Notes: generated from the letters alone by a model not told the origin. A stretch of 64,000 nt of DNA from Pseudonocardia sp. C8 (GCF_014267175.1 NZ_JACMTR010000002.1:3683501-3747500); one strand, 5' to 3'. Shown: positions 1-10,224, numbered from the stretch's first letter. Numbers and translations: made by a program.

Positions 1-775
1 TCGCGAGCTCGAGACCGCCGTCGGCGTCGCGGAACACGAAGAACAGGTTGTTCGAGCCCATCTCGTCGATCCAGGTACGTTCCTCGGCGTCGAGGTAGGC
101 GACCTGGGCGCACCCGTGCTCGGCGCCGATGGCCTGCGGCAGCAGCGAGGCCGCGTAGTTGCCGCCGCACTTGGCGGTGCCGGTACCGCCGAGGGCCGCC
201 CGGGTGTACTCGGTCTCCAGCCACACGTCCATCGGCTTCACCCCGTCCGCGAAGTACGGGCCGGCCGGCGAGGCGATGAGGGCGTAGAGGTACTCCGGCG
301 ACGGCCGCACCCCGAGCCCGATCGCGGTCGCGATCATGAACGGGCGGAGGTAGAGGGAGTCCTCACCGCCGGCGGCGGGCACCCACTCGGCGTCCACGGC
401 GAGCAGCTCGGTGAGCGAGGCGAGGAACAGCTCCGCGGGCAGCTCGGCCATCGCCATCCGCCGGGCCGACCCGGCGAACCGGGCGGCGTTGGCGTCCGGC
501 CGGAACGAGGCGATGGAGCCGTCCGGCTGCCGGTAGGCCTTGAGCCCTTCGAAGATCTCCTGCCCGTAGTGCAGCACCATCGCCGACGGGTCGAGGGTGA
601 ACGGCCCGTACGGGACGACCGCCGGGTCGTGCCACCCGGTGCCCTCGGTGTAGCGGATGGTGACCATGTGGTCGGTGAAGTACCGGCCGAAGCCGGGGTC
701 GGCCAGTACCTCGGCGCGCCGCTGGGGGGACGCCGGGGCGCGGTTGGGGGTCACGGTGAACTGCGGCGCGCTCAT
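1..775 (-). CDS. ilvE: Branched-chain amino acid aminotransferase (3' end cut by window)
   Basis: PLP enzyme for the last step of Val, Leu and Ile synthesis and the first step of their breakdown, exchanging amino groups with glutamate. About 258 N-terminal residues are visible. The fold-type IV signature is clear: EGLKAYR near residue 76 and [10 protein letters not shown] near 201, whose Lys202 should carry PLP. The ATG at 775 is chosen because a TACCGT -10 element lies 8 nt before it, which suggests a leaderless mRNA. The coding frame is open to base 1, so the C-terminus lies outside the window. It is followed on the same strand by no visible gene and preceded by gcvT. The family assignment is secure. 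Confidence 0.93.
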   Translation of the reverse strand, partial: MSAPQFTVTPNRAPASPQRRAEVLADPGFGRYFTDHMVTIRYTEGTGWHDPAVVPYGPFTLDPSAMVLHYGQEIFEGLKAYRQPDGSIASFRPDANAARFAGSARRMAMAELPAELFLASLTELLAVDAEWVPAAGGEDSLYLRPFMIATAIGLGVRPSPEYLYALIASPAGPYFADGVKPMDVWLETEYTRAALGGTGTAKCGGNYAASLLPQAIGAEHGCAQVAYLDAEERTWIDEMGSNNLFFVFRDADGGLELA

Positions 776-783
776 GACAGCAA

Positions 784-789
784 ACGGTA
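784..789 (-). promoter_or_regulatory. -10 element of ilvE (leaderless)
   Basis: On the minus strand this reads TACCGT, 8 nt before the ATG of ilvE. A TTTGCC about 16 nt further upstream could be the -35. There is no Shine-Dalgarno sequence, consistent with transcription starting at or next to the start codon. Confidence 0.5.
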
Positions 790-835
790 GCTCTGCCGCA
801 CGACCGGCAAACAGTCGGATTCCCTATCGATGGTC

Positions 836-875
836 GTGAGTGGTTGTGCGGGCCGGGGCCCGCACAACTACTCAC
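836..875. terminator. 40-nt hairpin of the GTGAGT family after gcvT
   Basis: Two 19-nt arms, beginning GTGAGTGGTT and ending AACTACTCAC, pair with only one G-U wobble around a 2-nt centre. The TAG stop of gcvT (868-870) lies inside the stem. There is no T tract. The position at the end of gcvT suggests a terminator or a 3'-end-protecting structure. A sister element lies at 12414-12453. Confidence 0.7.
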
Positions 876-1986
876 GGGCGCGCGAGCGCACGAATGGCGG
901 CTTCACCACCTCGACCGGCAGCGACCGGCCGCGGACGTCGATCGTCAGCGGGTCGCCCACCGACACCTTCGGGTCGGTGCCGACCAGCGCGAGCGCGATG
1001 CCGGTCTTCAGGGTGGGCGAGAACGTGCCGGAGGTGACCGTCCCGACCGGGCGACCGCCCTCGCCGTCCAGCACGGTCATGCCGGCCCGCGGGACGCCGC
1101 GACCGGTGGCCTTCAACGCCCGCAGCCGCCGCGCCGGCCCGGCCTCCCGCTCGGCGATCAGCGCGTCGCGCCCCCAGAACGCGGGCTTGTCCCAGCCGAC
1201 CGCCCACGAGCTGCCGGCCTGGACCGGGGTGATGTCCTCGGACAGCTCGTGGCCGTGCAGCGGGTACCCCATCTCGGTGCGCAGGGTGTCCCGCGCGGCC
1301 AGCCCGCACGGCCCGCCGCCGACGGCGCGCACGGCCTCGAGCAGCGCGTCCCACATGGCGGGGGCGGCCTCGGCGTCGAGCACGACCTCGTACCCGCGCT
1401 CGCCGGTGTAGCCGGTCCGGCAGACCCGGACGGTCCCGCCCTCGAGGTCGGTGAACGCCATGTAGTCCAGGTCCGCGACACCGGCGCCGGCCTCGCCCAG
1501 TGCGGCGGCGAGCGCCTCCGCCGAGCGCGGCCCCTGCACGGCGAGCACCGCCAGCTCGCGGTGCCGGTCGGTGACGGTGACCCCGTCCGGGGCACCGTCC
1601 TGCAGCATCGTGACGATCCGGGTCGAGTTCGCGGCGTTCGGCACGAGCAGCAGGTCGTCGTCGGACACCAGGTAGACGATCATGTCGTCGAGGACGCCGC
1701 CGGCGTCGTTGCACGCCAGCGTGTACTGCGCCCGGCCCGGCCCGATCCGGCCGAGGTCGTTGGTCAGGCAGGTGTTCACGTGCGCGGCCGCTCCCGGCCC
1801 GGTGATCGGGACGGTGCCGAGGTGGCTGACGTCGAACAGCCCGGCCGCCTCGCGCACCGACGTGTGCTCGGCGACCGTGCCACCCGGGTACGAGATCGGC
1901 ATCGACCAGCCGCCGAACTCGCCGAGCGTGGCGTCGAGGGCGACGTGCCGGTCGTGCAACGGGCTGGGCAGGAGATCCTCGGTCAC
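868..1986 (-). CDS. gcvT: Aminomethyltransferase (glycine cleavage T-protein)
   Basis: 372 aa, normal for the family. GcvT takes the aminomethyl group from the lipoyl arm of H-protein and gives ammonia and 5,10-methylene-tetrahydrofolate. The family pattern is continuous: an early Gly-rich [12 protein letters not shown], the folate-site Asp region [13 protein letters not shown] near residue 94, GYTGERGYE near 195 and the C-terminal barrel. A GTG start at 1986 sits 7 nt after a TAGGGT -10 element. No gcvH or gcvP lies nearby, as in mycobacteria, where gcvT also pairs with ilvE. The stop codon is embedded in the 836-875 hairpin. The location near lipoate genes fits its lipoyl-linked chemistry, but that link is only contextual. 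Confidence 0.93.
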   Translation of the reverse strand: MTEDLLPSPLHDRHVALDATLGEFGGWSMPISYPGGTVAEHTSVREAAGLFDVSHLGTVPITGPGAAAHVNTCLTNDLGRIGPGRAQYTLACNDAGGVLDDMIVYLVSDDDLLLVPNAANSTRIVTMLQDGAPDGVTVTDRHRELAVLAVQGPRSAEALAAALGEAGAGVADLDYMAFTDLEGGTVRVCRTGYTGERGYEVVLDAEAAPAMWDALLEAVRAVGGGPCGLAARDTLRTEMGYPLHGHELSEDITPVQAGSSWAVGWDKPAFWGRDALIAEREAGPARRLRALKATGRGVPRAGMTVLDGEGGRPVGTVTSGTFSPTLKTGIALALVGTDPKVSVGDPLTIDVRGRSLPVEVVKPPFVRSRARE

Positions 1987-1993
1987 GCCCGCG

Positions 1994-1999
1994 ACCCTA
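1994..1999 (-). promoter_or_regulatory. -10 element of gcvT (leaderless)
   Basis: TAGGGT on the minus strand, 7 nt before the GTG start of gcvT. No ribosome binding site lies between. I looked for a glycine riboswitch in the 106 nt upstream and did not find its conserved core. Confidence 0.5.
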
Positions 2000-2011
2000 G
2001 GCCGTGGTCGG

Positions 2012-2065
2012 GGAGTCCGGGGCGACGGGATCCGTGATCCGGGCGCGGAGACCGCGGCCCGGACT
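2012..2065 (-). terminator. Nested hairpin between the permease gene and gcvT
   Basis: An outer stem (GAGTCCGGG pairing with CCCGGACTC) encloses an inner palindrome around GGATCCGTGATCC. It follows the stop codon of the minus-strand permease gene by about 28 nt, so it probably ends that transcript before the gcvT promoter. Confidence 0.5.
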
Positions 2066-2092
2066 CTCTGAACCGGCCCGGGCCCCGTGCCC

Positions 2093-3493
2093 TCAGGCGG
2101 CGCGTTCCTCGGGATCGGACGGGCCGGTGTCCGCGCCGCCGTCGTCGACGGCCGACCGCGCGTGCACCGTGCACAGCACCCAGCCCGCGACCAGCGCGAC
2201 CGCCGTGGCCGCCAGCGGCCATCCGGGCAGCGCCCCGGCGAGGATCAGGCAGCCGGTGCCGCCGGCGCCGGCCACGAACGCGGCCGTGGCGGGCCGGCCG
2301 GGCAGCCGCAGGACCGCCAGGTGCAGCAGCGCGTGGTGGAGCAGGGCGGCGGCGACGGCGACGGCGATCGCCGTCACCGGGCCGGCCGCCACGGTGAGCG
2401 CGAGGGTCAGCCCGCCGAGCACCAGGTCGGCGACCCACGGGGCCCCGCGGGGCCCGCCGCGGCCGAGGAACGCGGGCAGCTCGCCGGCGCGGGCCAGCCG
2501 GGCCGCCCCGGCGGCGGCCCGGGAGAGCGCGCCGAGCAGGGCCGCGGCCGTCGCCGCGGCCGCGGCGATCCGGACGAGCACCCCCACCGCGGGGCTGCCC
2601 CCGATGTCCATCAGCGACGCGAGCGGCGTCGCCGACCCGGCGAGCCGCTCGGCGCCCAGCCCGGACAGCAACGCGGCCGACAGGACCAGCACCAACACCG
2701 TCGTGATCAGGACGGCGGCCGCGGGAGCCCGGCGGATCGCCCGCATCGGGTCGCGCAGGCTGCCGCCGAGTTCCGCGACCCTGGCCAGCCCGGTGTAGAC
2801 GAAGAACACGAACGCGGCCGCGGTGAGCACCCCGAGCGGGCCGGGTTCGACGGCCGCCTGCAGCGTCCCGACGACGGGTTCGGCAGGTGTCCCGGCACCC
2901 TCGGTGACGGCCGCGCCGGCGGCGGCCGCGGCCGACGACGGCCCGGTCTCGTCCGGCCCGGGCGGCCCCAGCCCGACCACCGCGACGACGGCCAGCACGA
3001 GCAGCGTCGCGGCGACCAGCCCGGTCGAGGCCCCCGGCGAGACGCGGATCCCGGCGGCGTTCACCCCGATCACCGCGAGCACCGCGACCACCGCGACCGG
3101 CAGCGGCTGGGACGGCAGGACGTACGCGCCGAACACCCCGGCGGCCGCCGCGGCCGCCGCGGTCCGCGAGATCACCCGGGCGACCGCACCGAGGCGCAGC
3201 ATCGGGGCCGGCAGGTCCCCGCGGACGAGCTCCGGCCCGGCCGGGCGGGCCGTCGCGAGATGTGCGACGGAGGCGACGACGCCGAGCGCGACGAGCGCCG
3301 CGAGGACGATCCCCAGCGGGAACCAGGTGCCCGCGAACGCCGCAGCCGGGGCGAGCGCCGCGTACAGACCGGTGCCGAACATCGCCGCGAGCGCGACGAC
3401 GACAGCCGTCGCGGTGCGGATCCGGTGCGGGGGCTCGGCCACCCGGTCACCATCCCACCGACCCTGTGCCTCATGGGGCCGCGGGGGTGTCAT
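2093..3493 (-). CDS. APC-superfamily amino acid permease-like membrane protein
   Basis: About 466 aa with 12 or so hydrophobic, very Ala/Leu/Val-rich segments. It has the general look of the amino acid-polyamine-organocation family, including an N-terminal segment containing [18 protein letters not shown] and a helix-breaking region near the middle with [17 protein letters not shown], where APC transporters line the substrate site. The substrate cannot be told from the sequence. The start is uncertain: ATGs at 3493 and 3499 are the most plausible, since codons further upstream are not membrane-protein-like and run into the pepA leader. It is divergent from pepA and ends just before the hairpin upstream of gcvT. 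It occupies the place that an adenylate cyclase gene holds in M. tuberculosis (from memory). Confidence 0.7.
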   Translation of the reverse strand: MTPPRPHEAQGRWDGDRVAEPPHRIRTATAVVVALAAMFGTGLYAALAPAAAFAGTWFPLGIVLAALVALGVVASVAHLATARPAGPELVRGDLPAPMLRLGAVARVISRTAAAAAAAGVFGAYVLPSQPLPVAVVAVLAVIGVNAAGIRVSPGASTGLVAATLLVLAVVAVVGLGPPGPDETGPSSAAAAAGAAVTEGAGTPAEPVVGTLQAAVEPGPLGVLTAAAFVFFVYTGLARVAELGGSLRDPMRAIRRAPAAAVLITTVLVLVLSAALLSGLGAERLAGSATPLASLMDIGGSPAVGVLVRIAAAAATAAALLGALSRAAAGAARLARAGELPAFLGRGGPRGAPWVADLVLGGLTLALTVAAGPVTAIAVAVAAALLHHALLHLAVLRLPGRPATAAFVAGAGGTGCLILAGALPGWPLAATAVALVAGWVLCTVHARSAVDDGGADTGPSDPEERAA

Positions 3494-3716
3494 TAGCATT
3501 TCGGTCCGGTCTCGCCGGACCGCTCCCCACCCGACCCGGCGCACGGAGAGCACGGGCCGGTGACCGCGCGTGAGGGATGACCTGGGCGTTCACTCGTCCG
3601 GGCGCCGGTCGGCGCGGTCCGCCCGCCGCCCCGCCGCGACGACGCCGGGTCGCCGACCGGCCGGGACCGGACCCGGGCGGGACCGCGCCCGACAGCTGCG
3701 AACGAGGAGTGTGCCC

Positions 3717-5228
3717 GTGCCCATCGCCGAACCGACCGTCCCGGAGACCAGCGCACCGACCGGCGGCCCCGCGACCGCAGAGGCCGACGCGCTCGTCGTC
3801 GGCCTGCACCAGGCGGACGCGGAGGACGGCCCCGCCGCCCCGGTCCTCGCGCCCGGCGCCGAGGAGGTCGACGCGGCGTTCGGCGGCGAGCTGGTGGAGC
3901 TGCTGCGCGTCGTCGGCGCGACCGGAAAGGCCGAGCAGGTCGTCTCGCTGCCGACCCGCGGCGCGGTCGCGGCGCCGCGCCTGGTCGCGGTGGGGCTGGG
4001 CGCGCCCGCCGAGGGCGCCGCCGGCGCCGACCTGGTGCGCCGCGCCGCCGGTGCGGCCGCGCGTGCGCTGGCCGGGACGGAGCGTGCGGTCAGCACCCTG
4101 TCCGCGGTCGACGCCGAGGCCGCCGTGGTCGGCGCGCTGCTCGGCGGCTACCGGTTCGACGTCCACCGCACCCGCACCGACCCGGGGTCCGCACCGGTCG
4201 CGTCGTGGGCCTTCACCGGCACCGGAGCGGACGAGGTCCGCAGGGCGACCCTGGTCGCCGAGGCGGTCGTGACCGCGCGCGACCTGGTGAACACCGCCCC
4301 GAACGTGCTGGTCCCGGAGACGTTCGCGGCCCACGCCGTGGCGCTCGGCGAGCGCGCCGGGCTGGTCACCGAGGTGCTCGACGACGTCCGGCTGCGGGAG
4401 AACGGCTACGGCGGCATCATCGGCGTCGGCCAGGGTTCGGCGAACACGCCGCGGCTGGTCCGGCTGACCTGGAACGGCGGCACCGCCGCGACGAAGCGGG
4501 TCGCGCTGGTCGGCAAGGGCATCACGTTCGACACCGGCGGCATCTCGCTGAAGCCGAACGCCGGCATGGCCGACATGACCTCGGACATGGGTGGCGCGGC
4601 GGCCGTCGTCGCGACCGTGGTGCTGGCGGCGAAGCTGGAGCTCCCGGTCACCGTGACCGCCACCGTGCCGATGGCGGAGAACATGCCGTCGTCGACGGCG
4701 TACAAGCCCGCCGATGTGCTCACCATGTACGGCGGCACGACCGTCGAGGTGCTCAACACCGACGCGGAGGGCAGGCTGATCCTCGCCGACGCGATCGTCC
4801 GCGCCGCCGAGGACTCCCCCGACTACCTGGTCGAGACCTCCACGCTGACCGGGGCCCAGCAGGTGGCGCTCGGCCTGCGCACCGCAGGTGTCATGGGGTC
4901 CGACGACCTGCGCGACCGGGTGGCCGCGCACGGGGTCGCCACCGGCGAGGACGCGTGGGCGATGCCGCTGCCGGAGTACCTGCGCGGTGACCTGGACTCC
5001 CGGGTCGCGGACATCGCGAACGTCAGCGGGCAGCGGTTCGCCGGGATGCTGCTGGCGGGGACCTTCCTCAAGGAGTTCGTCCCGGACGGGCTGCCGTGGG
5101 CGCACATCGACATCGCGGGGCCGTCGTTCAACACCGGTGGGCCGCGCGGCTACACGACCAAGGGCGGCACCGGTGTGCCGGTACGCACCCTGATCGCCCT
5201 CCTGGAGGACATCGCCGCGCACGGCTGA
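3717..5228 (+). CDS. pepA: Leucyl aminopeptidase (M17, cytosol aminopeptidase)
   Basis: 503 aa. A two-metal exopeptidase that removes N-terminal residues from peptides in the cytosol. The C-terminal catalytic half has the metal and active-site motifs: GKGITFDTGG with Lys near residue 266, TSDMGGAA shortly after, and NTDAEGRL near 346, the M17 signature. The N-terminal half is the usual variable domain. Two in-frame GTG codons lie 6 nt apart. The second, at 3717, is preferred because GAGGAG lies 7 nt before it but only 1 nt before the first. The gene ends just ahead of a family 1 palindrome at 5240. Confidence 0.93.
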   Translation: MPIAEPTVPETSAPTGGPATAEADALVVGLHQADAEDGPAAPVLAPGAEEVDAAFGGELVELLRVVGATGKAEQVVSLPTRGAVAAPRLVAVGLGAPAEGAAGADLVRRAAGAAARALAGTERAVSTLSAVDAEAAVVGALLGGYRFDVHRTRTDPGSAPVASWAFTGTGADEVRRATLVAEAVVTARDLVNTAPNVLVPETFAAHAVALGERAGLVTEVLDDVRLRENGYGGIIGVGQGSANTPRLVRLTWNGGTAATKRVALVGKGITFDTGGISLKPNAGMADMTSDMGGAAAVVATVVLAAKLELPVTVTATVPMAENMPSSTAYKPADVLTMYGGTTVEVLNTDAEGRLILADAIVRAAEDSPDYLVETSTLTGAQQVALGLRTAGVMGSDDLRDRVAAHGVATGEDAWAMPLPEYLRGDLDSRVADIANVSGQRFAGMLLAGTFLKEFVPDGLPWAHIDIAGPSFNTGGPRGYTTKGGTGVPVRTLIALLEDIAAHG

Positions 5229-5239
5229 GCCGCCGAGCC

Positions 5240-5292
5240 GGGACTCATGGAGCTTTGGTCCCGTGGCACAGGACCAAAGCTCCATGAGTCCC
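5240..5292. repeat. Family 1 intergenic palindrome, copy 1
   Basis: A 53-nt palindrome with outer arms GGGACTCATGGAGCTTTGG and their complement. It pairs almost to the centre with one C-A mismatch. It lies 12 nt after the pepA stop and before another plus-strand gene, so it may terminate pepA transcription. There is no T tract. Relative to the other copies it has GG..CC in place of AG..CT next to the GTCC/GGAC pair, and pairing is kept. Confidence 0.8.
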
Positions 5293-5300
5293 AACGGCGC

Positions 5301-5350
5301 GGAGGGCGAGCGGCGGGCACGGAGGGCGAGCGGCGCGGAGGGCGAGCGTC
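5301..5350. repeat. Short imperfect tandem repeat
   Basis: Three copies of a unit based on GGAGGGCGAGCG start at 5301, 5321 and 5337, separated by CG-rich spacers of different length. They lie between the copy 1 palindrome and the SDR promoter. No coding potential is supported; the function is unknown. Confidence 0.6.
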
Positions 5351-5402
5351 GGGGTGCGGGTGCTGCGGGGGCCGGGCGTCGCGGGGTTACCGGCGGGTAG
5401 GG

Positions 5403-5408
5403 CATACT
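5403..5408 (+). promoter_or_regulatory. -10 element of the SDR gene (leaderless)
   Basis: CATACT lies 7 nt before the ATG at 5416, with no Shine-Dalgarno sequence between them. Confidence 0.4.
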
Positions 5409-5415
5409 CCCGCGC

Positions 5416-6270
5416 ATGATCGGACGACGTCGGGCCGGCCGCCACGAGATCCCCGCGCACGCTCCCCGGTCCGCGGTGGTCACCGGGGCCGCCCGCGGCA
5501 TCGGCGAGGCCGTCGCGGCCGAGCTGGTCCGGCGCGGCTACCGGGTGCTCGTCACCGACCTCGACGCCACGGCCGCGCGGGCCACCGCCGAGCGGATCGG
5601 TGCGGCCGGGGGGCTCGCCCACGACGTCACCGACCCGGCCGGGGCGCACGCCGTCGTGGCCGAGGCCCGCCGGCTGGCGCCGCTCGGGGCCTGGGTCAGC
5701 AACGCCGGTGTCGGTTTCGACGGCACGGTCACCGAGCTGTCCGAGGCCCACGCCCGCGCCCTCGTCGAGATCAACCTGCTGGGCCCGGTGTGGGGCGCGC
5801 GGGCCGCGGTCGCGGCGTTCCGCGAGCAGGCCGCCGCCGGGGTGGCGCACGGCGGCGAGATCGGGGTGACGGTGTCGCTGTCGGCGCTCGGCCCGGTGCC
5901 CGGCCTGTCGGTGTACGCGGCGTCGAAGGCGGGCGCGCTGTCGGTGGTGTCCGGGCTCGCGTCCGAGGTGCGGCGGGAGGGCATCCGGGTGCACGCGGTG
6001 TGCCCGGACGGGGTGAACACCGACCTGCTGCGCGGCATGAAGCCGGGCGGGCAGGCGCAGGCGCTGGTGCGCTCCGGGACGCTCGTCACGACCGAGCAGG
6101 TCGCGGCCGGCCTGGTCGGGATGTTCGGGACGAGCCGGGTCTACCGCACGATCCCGGCCTGGCGCGGGGCGCTCCTGCGGCTCACCGCGCTGGCCCCGGG
6201 CCCGGCGCTGCGGCTGGAACCGGCGATGCGGGCGCTCGGGGAGCGCAAGGCGCGGTCGCTGCGGCCGTAG
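5416..6270 (+). CDS. Short-chain dehydrogenase/reductase
   Basis: 284 aa classical SDR. The Rossmann dinucleotide motif TGAARGIG is near residue 23, the NAG motif (VSNAGVGF) near 96 and the catalytic YAASK near 173, with the expected Ser in VSLSALGP before it. An Asp after beta-strand 2 (VTDLD) favours NAD over NADP. The C-terminal 60 residues, rich in Leu, Pro and Arg, are a lineage-specific tail. The substrate is unknown. In mycobacteria the matching position holds an SDR fused to an epoxide hydrolase (ephD, from memory); here only an SDR is present. The next gene ends on the opposite strand with no gap. Confidence 0.85.
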   Translation: MIGRRRAGRHEIPAHAPRSAVVTGAARGIGEAVAAELVRRGYRVLVTDLDATAARATAERIGAAGGLAHDVTDPAGAHAVVAEARRLAPLGAWVSNAGVGFDGTVTELSEAHARALVEINLLGPVWGARAAVAAFREQAAAGVAHGGEIGVTVSLSALGPVPGLSVYAASKAGALSVVSGLASEVRREGIRVHAVCPDGVNTDLLRGMKPGGQAQALVRSGTLVTTEQVAAGLVGMFGTSRVYRTIPAWRGALLRLTALAPGPALRLEPAMRALGERKARSLRP

Positions 6271-6642
6271 CTACCCGTCGCGGTCCTTCTCCCGGAGCCG
6301 GCGCAGCATCTCCTCCTGCCGCTCCCGCTTCCGGATGGCGCGCCGCCGGGCGTCGTGCTCCCGCATCCGGTTCGGGTATCCCACCAGCTGGACGTCGTAG
6401 ATCGGGATCCGCATCGAGCGGGCCAGCTTCCGGGCGCGGCCGGGGTTACCGACCCGGCGCCGGGTCCACTCGCCGTCGTGCGCGACGAACACGACCGTCG
6501 TCTCGGTCACCGTCGTCCGCGGCTCGACGAACGCCTCGACACCGATCCGCGTGCGCGCCCATTCCCGCAGGTAGGACTCCCCGTCCGGGGACTTCGTGCC
6601 GCCGGACGACCGGCGGGAACGAATCCTGTCCAGCAGGCCCAT
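6271..6642 (-). CDS. Conserved small basic protein of unknown function
   Basis: 123 aa, strongly charged, with no membrane segment. It begins MGLLDRIRSRR, contains a compact middle with VEAFVEPRTTVTETTVVFVAHDGE split over two strands and the segment IPIYDVQLVGYPNRMREH, and ends in a predicted Arg/Glu-rich helix. I recognise it as a type of hypothetical protein common in actinomycetes but cannot assign a function. The ATG at 6642 is chosen because GAGAGG lies 9 nt upstream; an in-frame ATG at 6651 would directly abut that site. It is divergent from lpdA, so both may be read from the 6643-6853 spacer. Confidence 0.7.
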   Translation of the reverse strand: MGLLDRIRSRRSSGGTKSPDGESYLREWARTRIGVEAFVEPRTTVTETTVVFVAHDGEWTRRRVGNPGRARKLARSMRIPIYDVQLVGYPNRMREHDARRRAIRKRERQEEMLRRLREKDRDG

Positions 6643-6853
6643 GCGCGTCATCCTCTCGTCCGGCCGTGCGGCGCCCGTACCGCCGGGCGGCCGAACGGAC
6701 ACACGGTGTCTCGCCCTTCCCAACGTGCGACGGCCGTGATCTGCTCCCGACACCCCCCTGGCGCGCCGGGCGGGTAGTGACAAGATGGGCGCCGCATCGC
6801 GGCGTCACGGCCGGCGGCGGACGAGCCGGGCGTGACCGGGAGGGAGCTGATCG

Positions 6854-8248
6854 GTGTCCGAAGAGGGCGCACAGGGCGTCGCCGACCTGGTGATCCTGGG
6901 TGGCGGGTCCGGTGGCTACGCGTGCGCGCTGCGCGCCGCCGAGCTCGGGCTGTCGGTCGTGCTGATCGAGAAGGACAAGCTCGGCGGGACCTGCCTGCAC
7001 CGCGGCTGCATCCCGACCAAGGCGCTGCTGCATTCCGCCGAGGTCGCCGACCACGCCCGCGACGGGGCGAAGGTCGGCATCCGGTCCACGTTCGACGGTG
7101 TCGACATGGCCGGGGTGAACGCCTACAAGGACGGCGTCGTCGGCCGCCTCTACAAGGGCCTGCAGGGCCTGGTCGCCTCCCGCGGGATCACCGTGGTCGA
7201 CGGCGCCGGCACGCTGGAGGGCCCGGGCGTCGTCCGGGTCGGCGAGGACCGCTACCGCGGCCGGCACGTGGTGCTGGCCACCGGTTCCTACGCCCGCTCG
7301 CTGCCCGGGCTCGAGCTCGACGACCGGATCGTCACCTCGGACGCCGCGCTGGCCCTCGACGAGCTGCCGGAGCGGGTCGTCGTGCTGGGCGGCGGGGTGA
7401 TCGGCGTCGAGTTCGCCAGCGCGTGGCGCTCGTTCGGCGCGGAGGTCACCGTCGTCGAGGCGCTGCCCCGCCTCGTCCCGAACGAGGACGAGTTCTGCTC
7501 GACCCAGCTCGCCCGCGCCTTCCGCAGGCGCCGGATCACCGCCCGGACCGGCGTGCGCTTCGCGAAGGCCACCCGCAGCGGCGACACCGTCACCGTGTCG
7601 CTGGAGTCCGGCGAGGAGATCGAGGCGGACCTGCTGCTGGTCGCGGTCGGCCGCGGGCCCAACACCACCGGCCACGGCTTCGCCGAGGCCGGCGTCGCGA
7701 TGGACGGCGGTTTCGTCACCGTCGACGAGCGGCTGCGGACCAACCTGGACGGTGTCCGCGCCGTCGGGGACGTCACGCCCGGCCTCCAGCTGGCCCACCG
7801 CGGGTTCGCGCACGGGATCTTCGTCGCCGAGGACGTCGCCGGGCTCGCCCCGGCCCCGGTCGCCGACGACGGCATCCCACGCGTCACCTACTGCGATCCG
7901 GAGATCGCCTCGGTCGGGCTGACCGAGGACGCGGCCCGCGACCGGCACGGCGAGGTGCACTCGTTCACCTACGACCTGGCCGGCAACGGGAAGTCCCAGA
8001 TCCTGCAGACCTCGGGCGCGATCAAGCTCGTCCAGGCGGGCCCGGCCGGTGCCGGCGGGCCCGTGGTGGGCGTGCACATGGTCGGGTCGCGGGTCGGCGA
8101 ACTCGTCGGGGAAGCTCAACTGGTCTACAACTGGGAGGCGCTCCCCGCCGACGTCGCACCGTTGATCCACGCCCATCCCACGCAGAGCGAGGCCCTCGGA
8201 GAGGCCCACCTCGCGCTGGCCGGGAAACCGCTGCACACCCACAGCTGA
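6854..8248 (+). CDS. lpdA: Dihydrolipoyl dehydrogenase (E3)
   Basis: 464 aa FAD flavoprotein that reoxidises the dihydrolipoyl arm of 2-oxoacid dehydrogenase complexes and passes electrons to NAD. It has the FAD motif GGGSGG near residue 16, the redox disulfide GGTCLHRGC (Cys47 and Cys52), a second dinucleotide motif [11 protein letters not shown] near 178, and the C-terminal [12 protein letters not shown] with the catalytic His-Glu pair. The GTG start at 6854 follows GGAGGGAG by 8 nt. It is 50 nt upstream of sucB on the same strand and probably forms an operon with it. Confidence 0.95.
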   Translation: MSEEGAQGVADLVILGGGSGGYACALRAAELGLSVVLIEKDKLGGTCLHRGCIPTKALLHSAEVADHARDGAKVGIRSTFDGVDMAGVNAYKDGVVGRLYKGLQGLVASRGITVVDGAGTLEGPGVVRVGEDRYRGRHVVLATGSYARSLPGLELDDRIVTSDAALALDELPERVVVLGGGVIGVEFASAWRSFGAEVTVVEALPRLVPNEDEFCSTQLARAFRRRRITARTGVRFAKATRSGDTVTVSLESGEEIEADLLLVAVGRGPNTTGHGFAEAGVAMDGGFVTVDERLRTNLDGVRAVGDVTPGLQLAHRGFAHGIFVAEDVAGLAPAPVADDGIPRVTYCDPEIASVGLTEDAARDRHGEVHSFTYDLAGNGKSQILQTSGAIKLVQAGPAGAGGPVVGVHMVGSRVGELVGEAQLVYNWEALPADVAPLIHAHPTQSEALGEAHLALAGKPLHTHS

Positions 8249-8298
8249 CCCGGCCCCGACCCGAACACCCACGCGGAACAAGAGGAGCTCCACCCGAC

Positions 8299-10077
8299 AT
8301 GGCCGTCACCGTTGAGATGCCCGCTCTGGGCGAGAGTGTCACCGAGGGCACCGTCACCCGCTGGCTCAAGTCCGAGGGCGACACCGTCGAGGTCGACGAG
8401 CCGTTGCTCGAGGTCTCCACCGACAAGGTCGACACCGAGATCCCGTCGCCGGCGGCAGGCGTGCTCAAGCGCATCATCGCGGGTGAGGACGAGACCGTCG
8501 AGGTCGGCGGCGAGCTGGCCGTCATCGGTGACGCGGACGAGGCCGACGGCGGGTCCTCCGGCGGCGGCGCGCCCCAGCAGGCCGCCGAGCCCGAGCCCGC
8601 CCAGGAACCGGAGGCGGAGCCCGAGCCGGCGCAGGAGGCGCCGAAGCAGGAGCCCTCCGCCGGCGCCGGCGGCGGTTCCGGGACCCCCGTGACCATGCCC
8701 GAGCTGGGCGAGTCGGTCACCGAGGGCACCGTCACCCGCTGGCTCAAGCAGGTCGGCGACTCGGTCGAGGTCGACGAGCCGTTGCTGGAGGTCTCCACCG
8801 ACAAGGTCGACACGGAGATCCCGTCGCCGGTCGCGGGCACCGTGCTCGAGCACACCGTCGGCGAGGACGAGACCGTCGAGGTCGGCGCGCAGCTCGCCGT
8901 CGTCGGTGACGCCTCGGCCGCGCCGGCGCAGGAGGCACCCCCGCAGCAGGCGCCGAAGGAGGCCCCGGCGCAGGCGGCCCCGACGCAGGAGAAGGCGCCC
9001 GAGCCGAAGCCCGAACCGAAGCCCGCGCAGCCCAAGACCGAGGCCCCGCCGGAGGAGAAGGCCGCGCCGGCCGGCTCGACCGACACCACGGCTCCGGCGC
9101 CGTCGTCGAACGGTGCCGGCGAGAAGCCGTACGTGACGCCGCTGGTCCGCAAGCTGGCCCAGGAGCACGGTGTCGACCTGGCCACCGTCACCGGTTCCGG
9201 GGTCGGCGGCCGCATCCGCAAGCAGGACGTGCTGGCCGCGGCCGAGCAGAAGTCCGCGCCGGCGCCCGCCGCCGCCCCGGCCGCCGCCGCCCAGCCCTCC
9301 GGTGGCGCGCCGCAGCAGCCGCAGGCGGTCCCGACCCGCTCGGGCGACGCCCCGGAGCCGGGCACGACGGTGAAGCTGCCGCGCCTGCGCCAGGTCATCG
9401 CCCAGCGGATGAGCGAGTCGCTGTCGGTGTCGGCGCAGCTGACCACCGTCCAGGAGATCGACCTCACCCGCATCGTCAAGCTGCGGACGCGGGTCAAGGA
9501 CGAGTTCACGCGCCGCGAGGGCGCGAACCTCACCTTCCTGGCCTTCATCGCCAAGGCGACCATCGAGGCGCTCAAGGCGTTCCCGTCGCTGAACGCCTCG
9601 ATCTCCGAGGACGCCAAGCAGGTCACCTACCACGGGTCGGTGCACCTGGGCATCGCGGTCGACACCCCGCGCGGCCTGCTCGTCCCGGTGATCAAGGACG
9701 CCGACGACCTGTCGCTGGCCGGGATCGCCAAGAAGATCGCCGACGTCGCGGCCCGCACCCGGGACGCGAAGATCGGCCCGGACGAGCTGTCCGGCGGCAC
9801 CTTCACGATCACCAACATCGGGTCCGCCGGCGCCCTGTTCGACACGCCGATCATCAACCAGCCCCAGGTCGGCATCCTGGGCACCGGCGCGATCGCGAAG
9901 GAGCCGAAGGTCGTCACCGGCCCGGAGGGCGAGGACGTCATCGCCATCCGATCGGTGTGCTACCTGCCGCTGACCTACGACCACCGCCTGGTCGACGGCG
10001 CGGACGCCGGCCGGTTCCTCTCGGCCGTCCGGGCCCGCCTCGAGGAGGGCGCGTTCGAGGCGGAGCTCGGCCTCTGA
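8299..10077 (+). CDS. sucB: Dihydrolipoamide acyltransferase (E2), two lipoyl domains
   Basis: 592 aa. Core E2 of pyruvate dehydrogenase and possibly other 2-oxoacid dehydrogenases. Two nearly identical lipoyl domains carry DKVD motifs (lipoyl Lys43 and Lys169). Long Ala/Pro/Glu-rich linkers follow, then an E3-binding domain near 280-315 ([15 protein letters not shown]) and the catalytic trimer domain with TYDHRLVDG, catalytic His562. The ATG at 8299 follows AGGAG. In actinomycetes this gene is named sucB or dlaT; the name does not prove a succinyl role. lipB and lipA, which make the cofactor, lie downstream. Confidence 0.95.
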   Translation: MAVTVEMPALGESVTEGTVTRWLKSEGDTVEVDEPLLEVSTDKVDTEIPSPAAGVLKRIIAGEDETVEVGGELAVIGDADEADGGSSGGGAPQQAAEPEPAQEPEAEPEPAQEAPKQEPSAGAGGGSGTPVTMPELGESVTEGTVTRWLKQVGDSVEVDEPLLEVSTDKVDTEIPSPVAGTVLEHTVGEDETVEVGAQLAVVGDASAAPAQEAPPQQAPKEAPAQAAPTQEKAPEPKPEPKPAQPKTEAPPEEKAAPAGSTDTTAPAPSSNGAGEKPYVTPLVRKLAQEHGVDLATVTGSGVGGRIRKQDVLAAAEQKSAPAPAAAPAAAAQPSGGAPQQPQAVPTRSGDAPEPGTTVKLPRLRQVIAQRMSESLSVSAQLTTVQEIDLTRIVKLRTRVKDEFTRREGANLTFLAFIAKATIEALKAFPSLNASISEDAKQVTYHGSVHLGIAVDTPRGLLVPVIKDADDLSLAGIAKKIADVAARTRDAKIGPDELSGGTFTITNIGSAGALFDTPIINQPQVGILGTGAIAKEPKVVTGPEGEDVIAIRSVCYLPLTYDHRLVDGADAGRFLSAVRARLEEGAFEAELGL

Positions 10078-10105
10078 CGGTCGACCGTTCGTAGCCACAC
10101 GATCG

Positions 10106-10136
10106 CGGCCCGTCCCGGTGCCCCCGGGGCGGGCCG
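10106..10136 (+). terminator. Hairpin terminator after sucB
   Basis: An 11-bp GC-rich stem starting CGGCCCG, with a loop of 9 nt, 28 nt after the sucB stop. There is no clear T run. Confidence 0.6.
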
Positions 10137-10224
10137 CCGTCGTCACCCGGCCGGATGATGCGGTGATCACGGTCGCGGCATGTCCGGGTCGCGCGTCGCC
10201 GCCGGACCGGGAAGGATCACGGGA

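Noticed and set aside
1987..2092. Glycine riboswitch before gcvT
   Set aside because: The conserved glycine aptamer core is missing, and the -10 element just before the start codon leaves no room for a leader RNA.
3471..5501. Long antisense frame over pepA
   Set aside because: No family resemblance, and it crosses the palindrome; pepA on the other strand is certain.
6832..10077. 1081-codon frame ending with sucB
   Set aside because: The part before 8299 is a shadow of lpdA. The sucB start at 8299 has a ribosome site and the first lipoyl domain directly after it.
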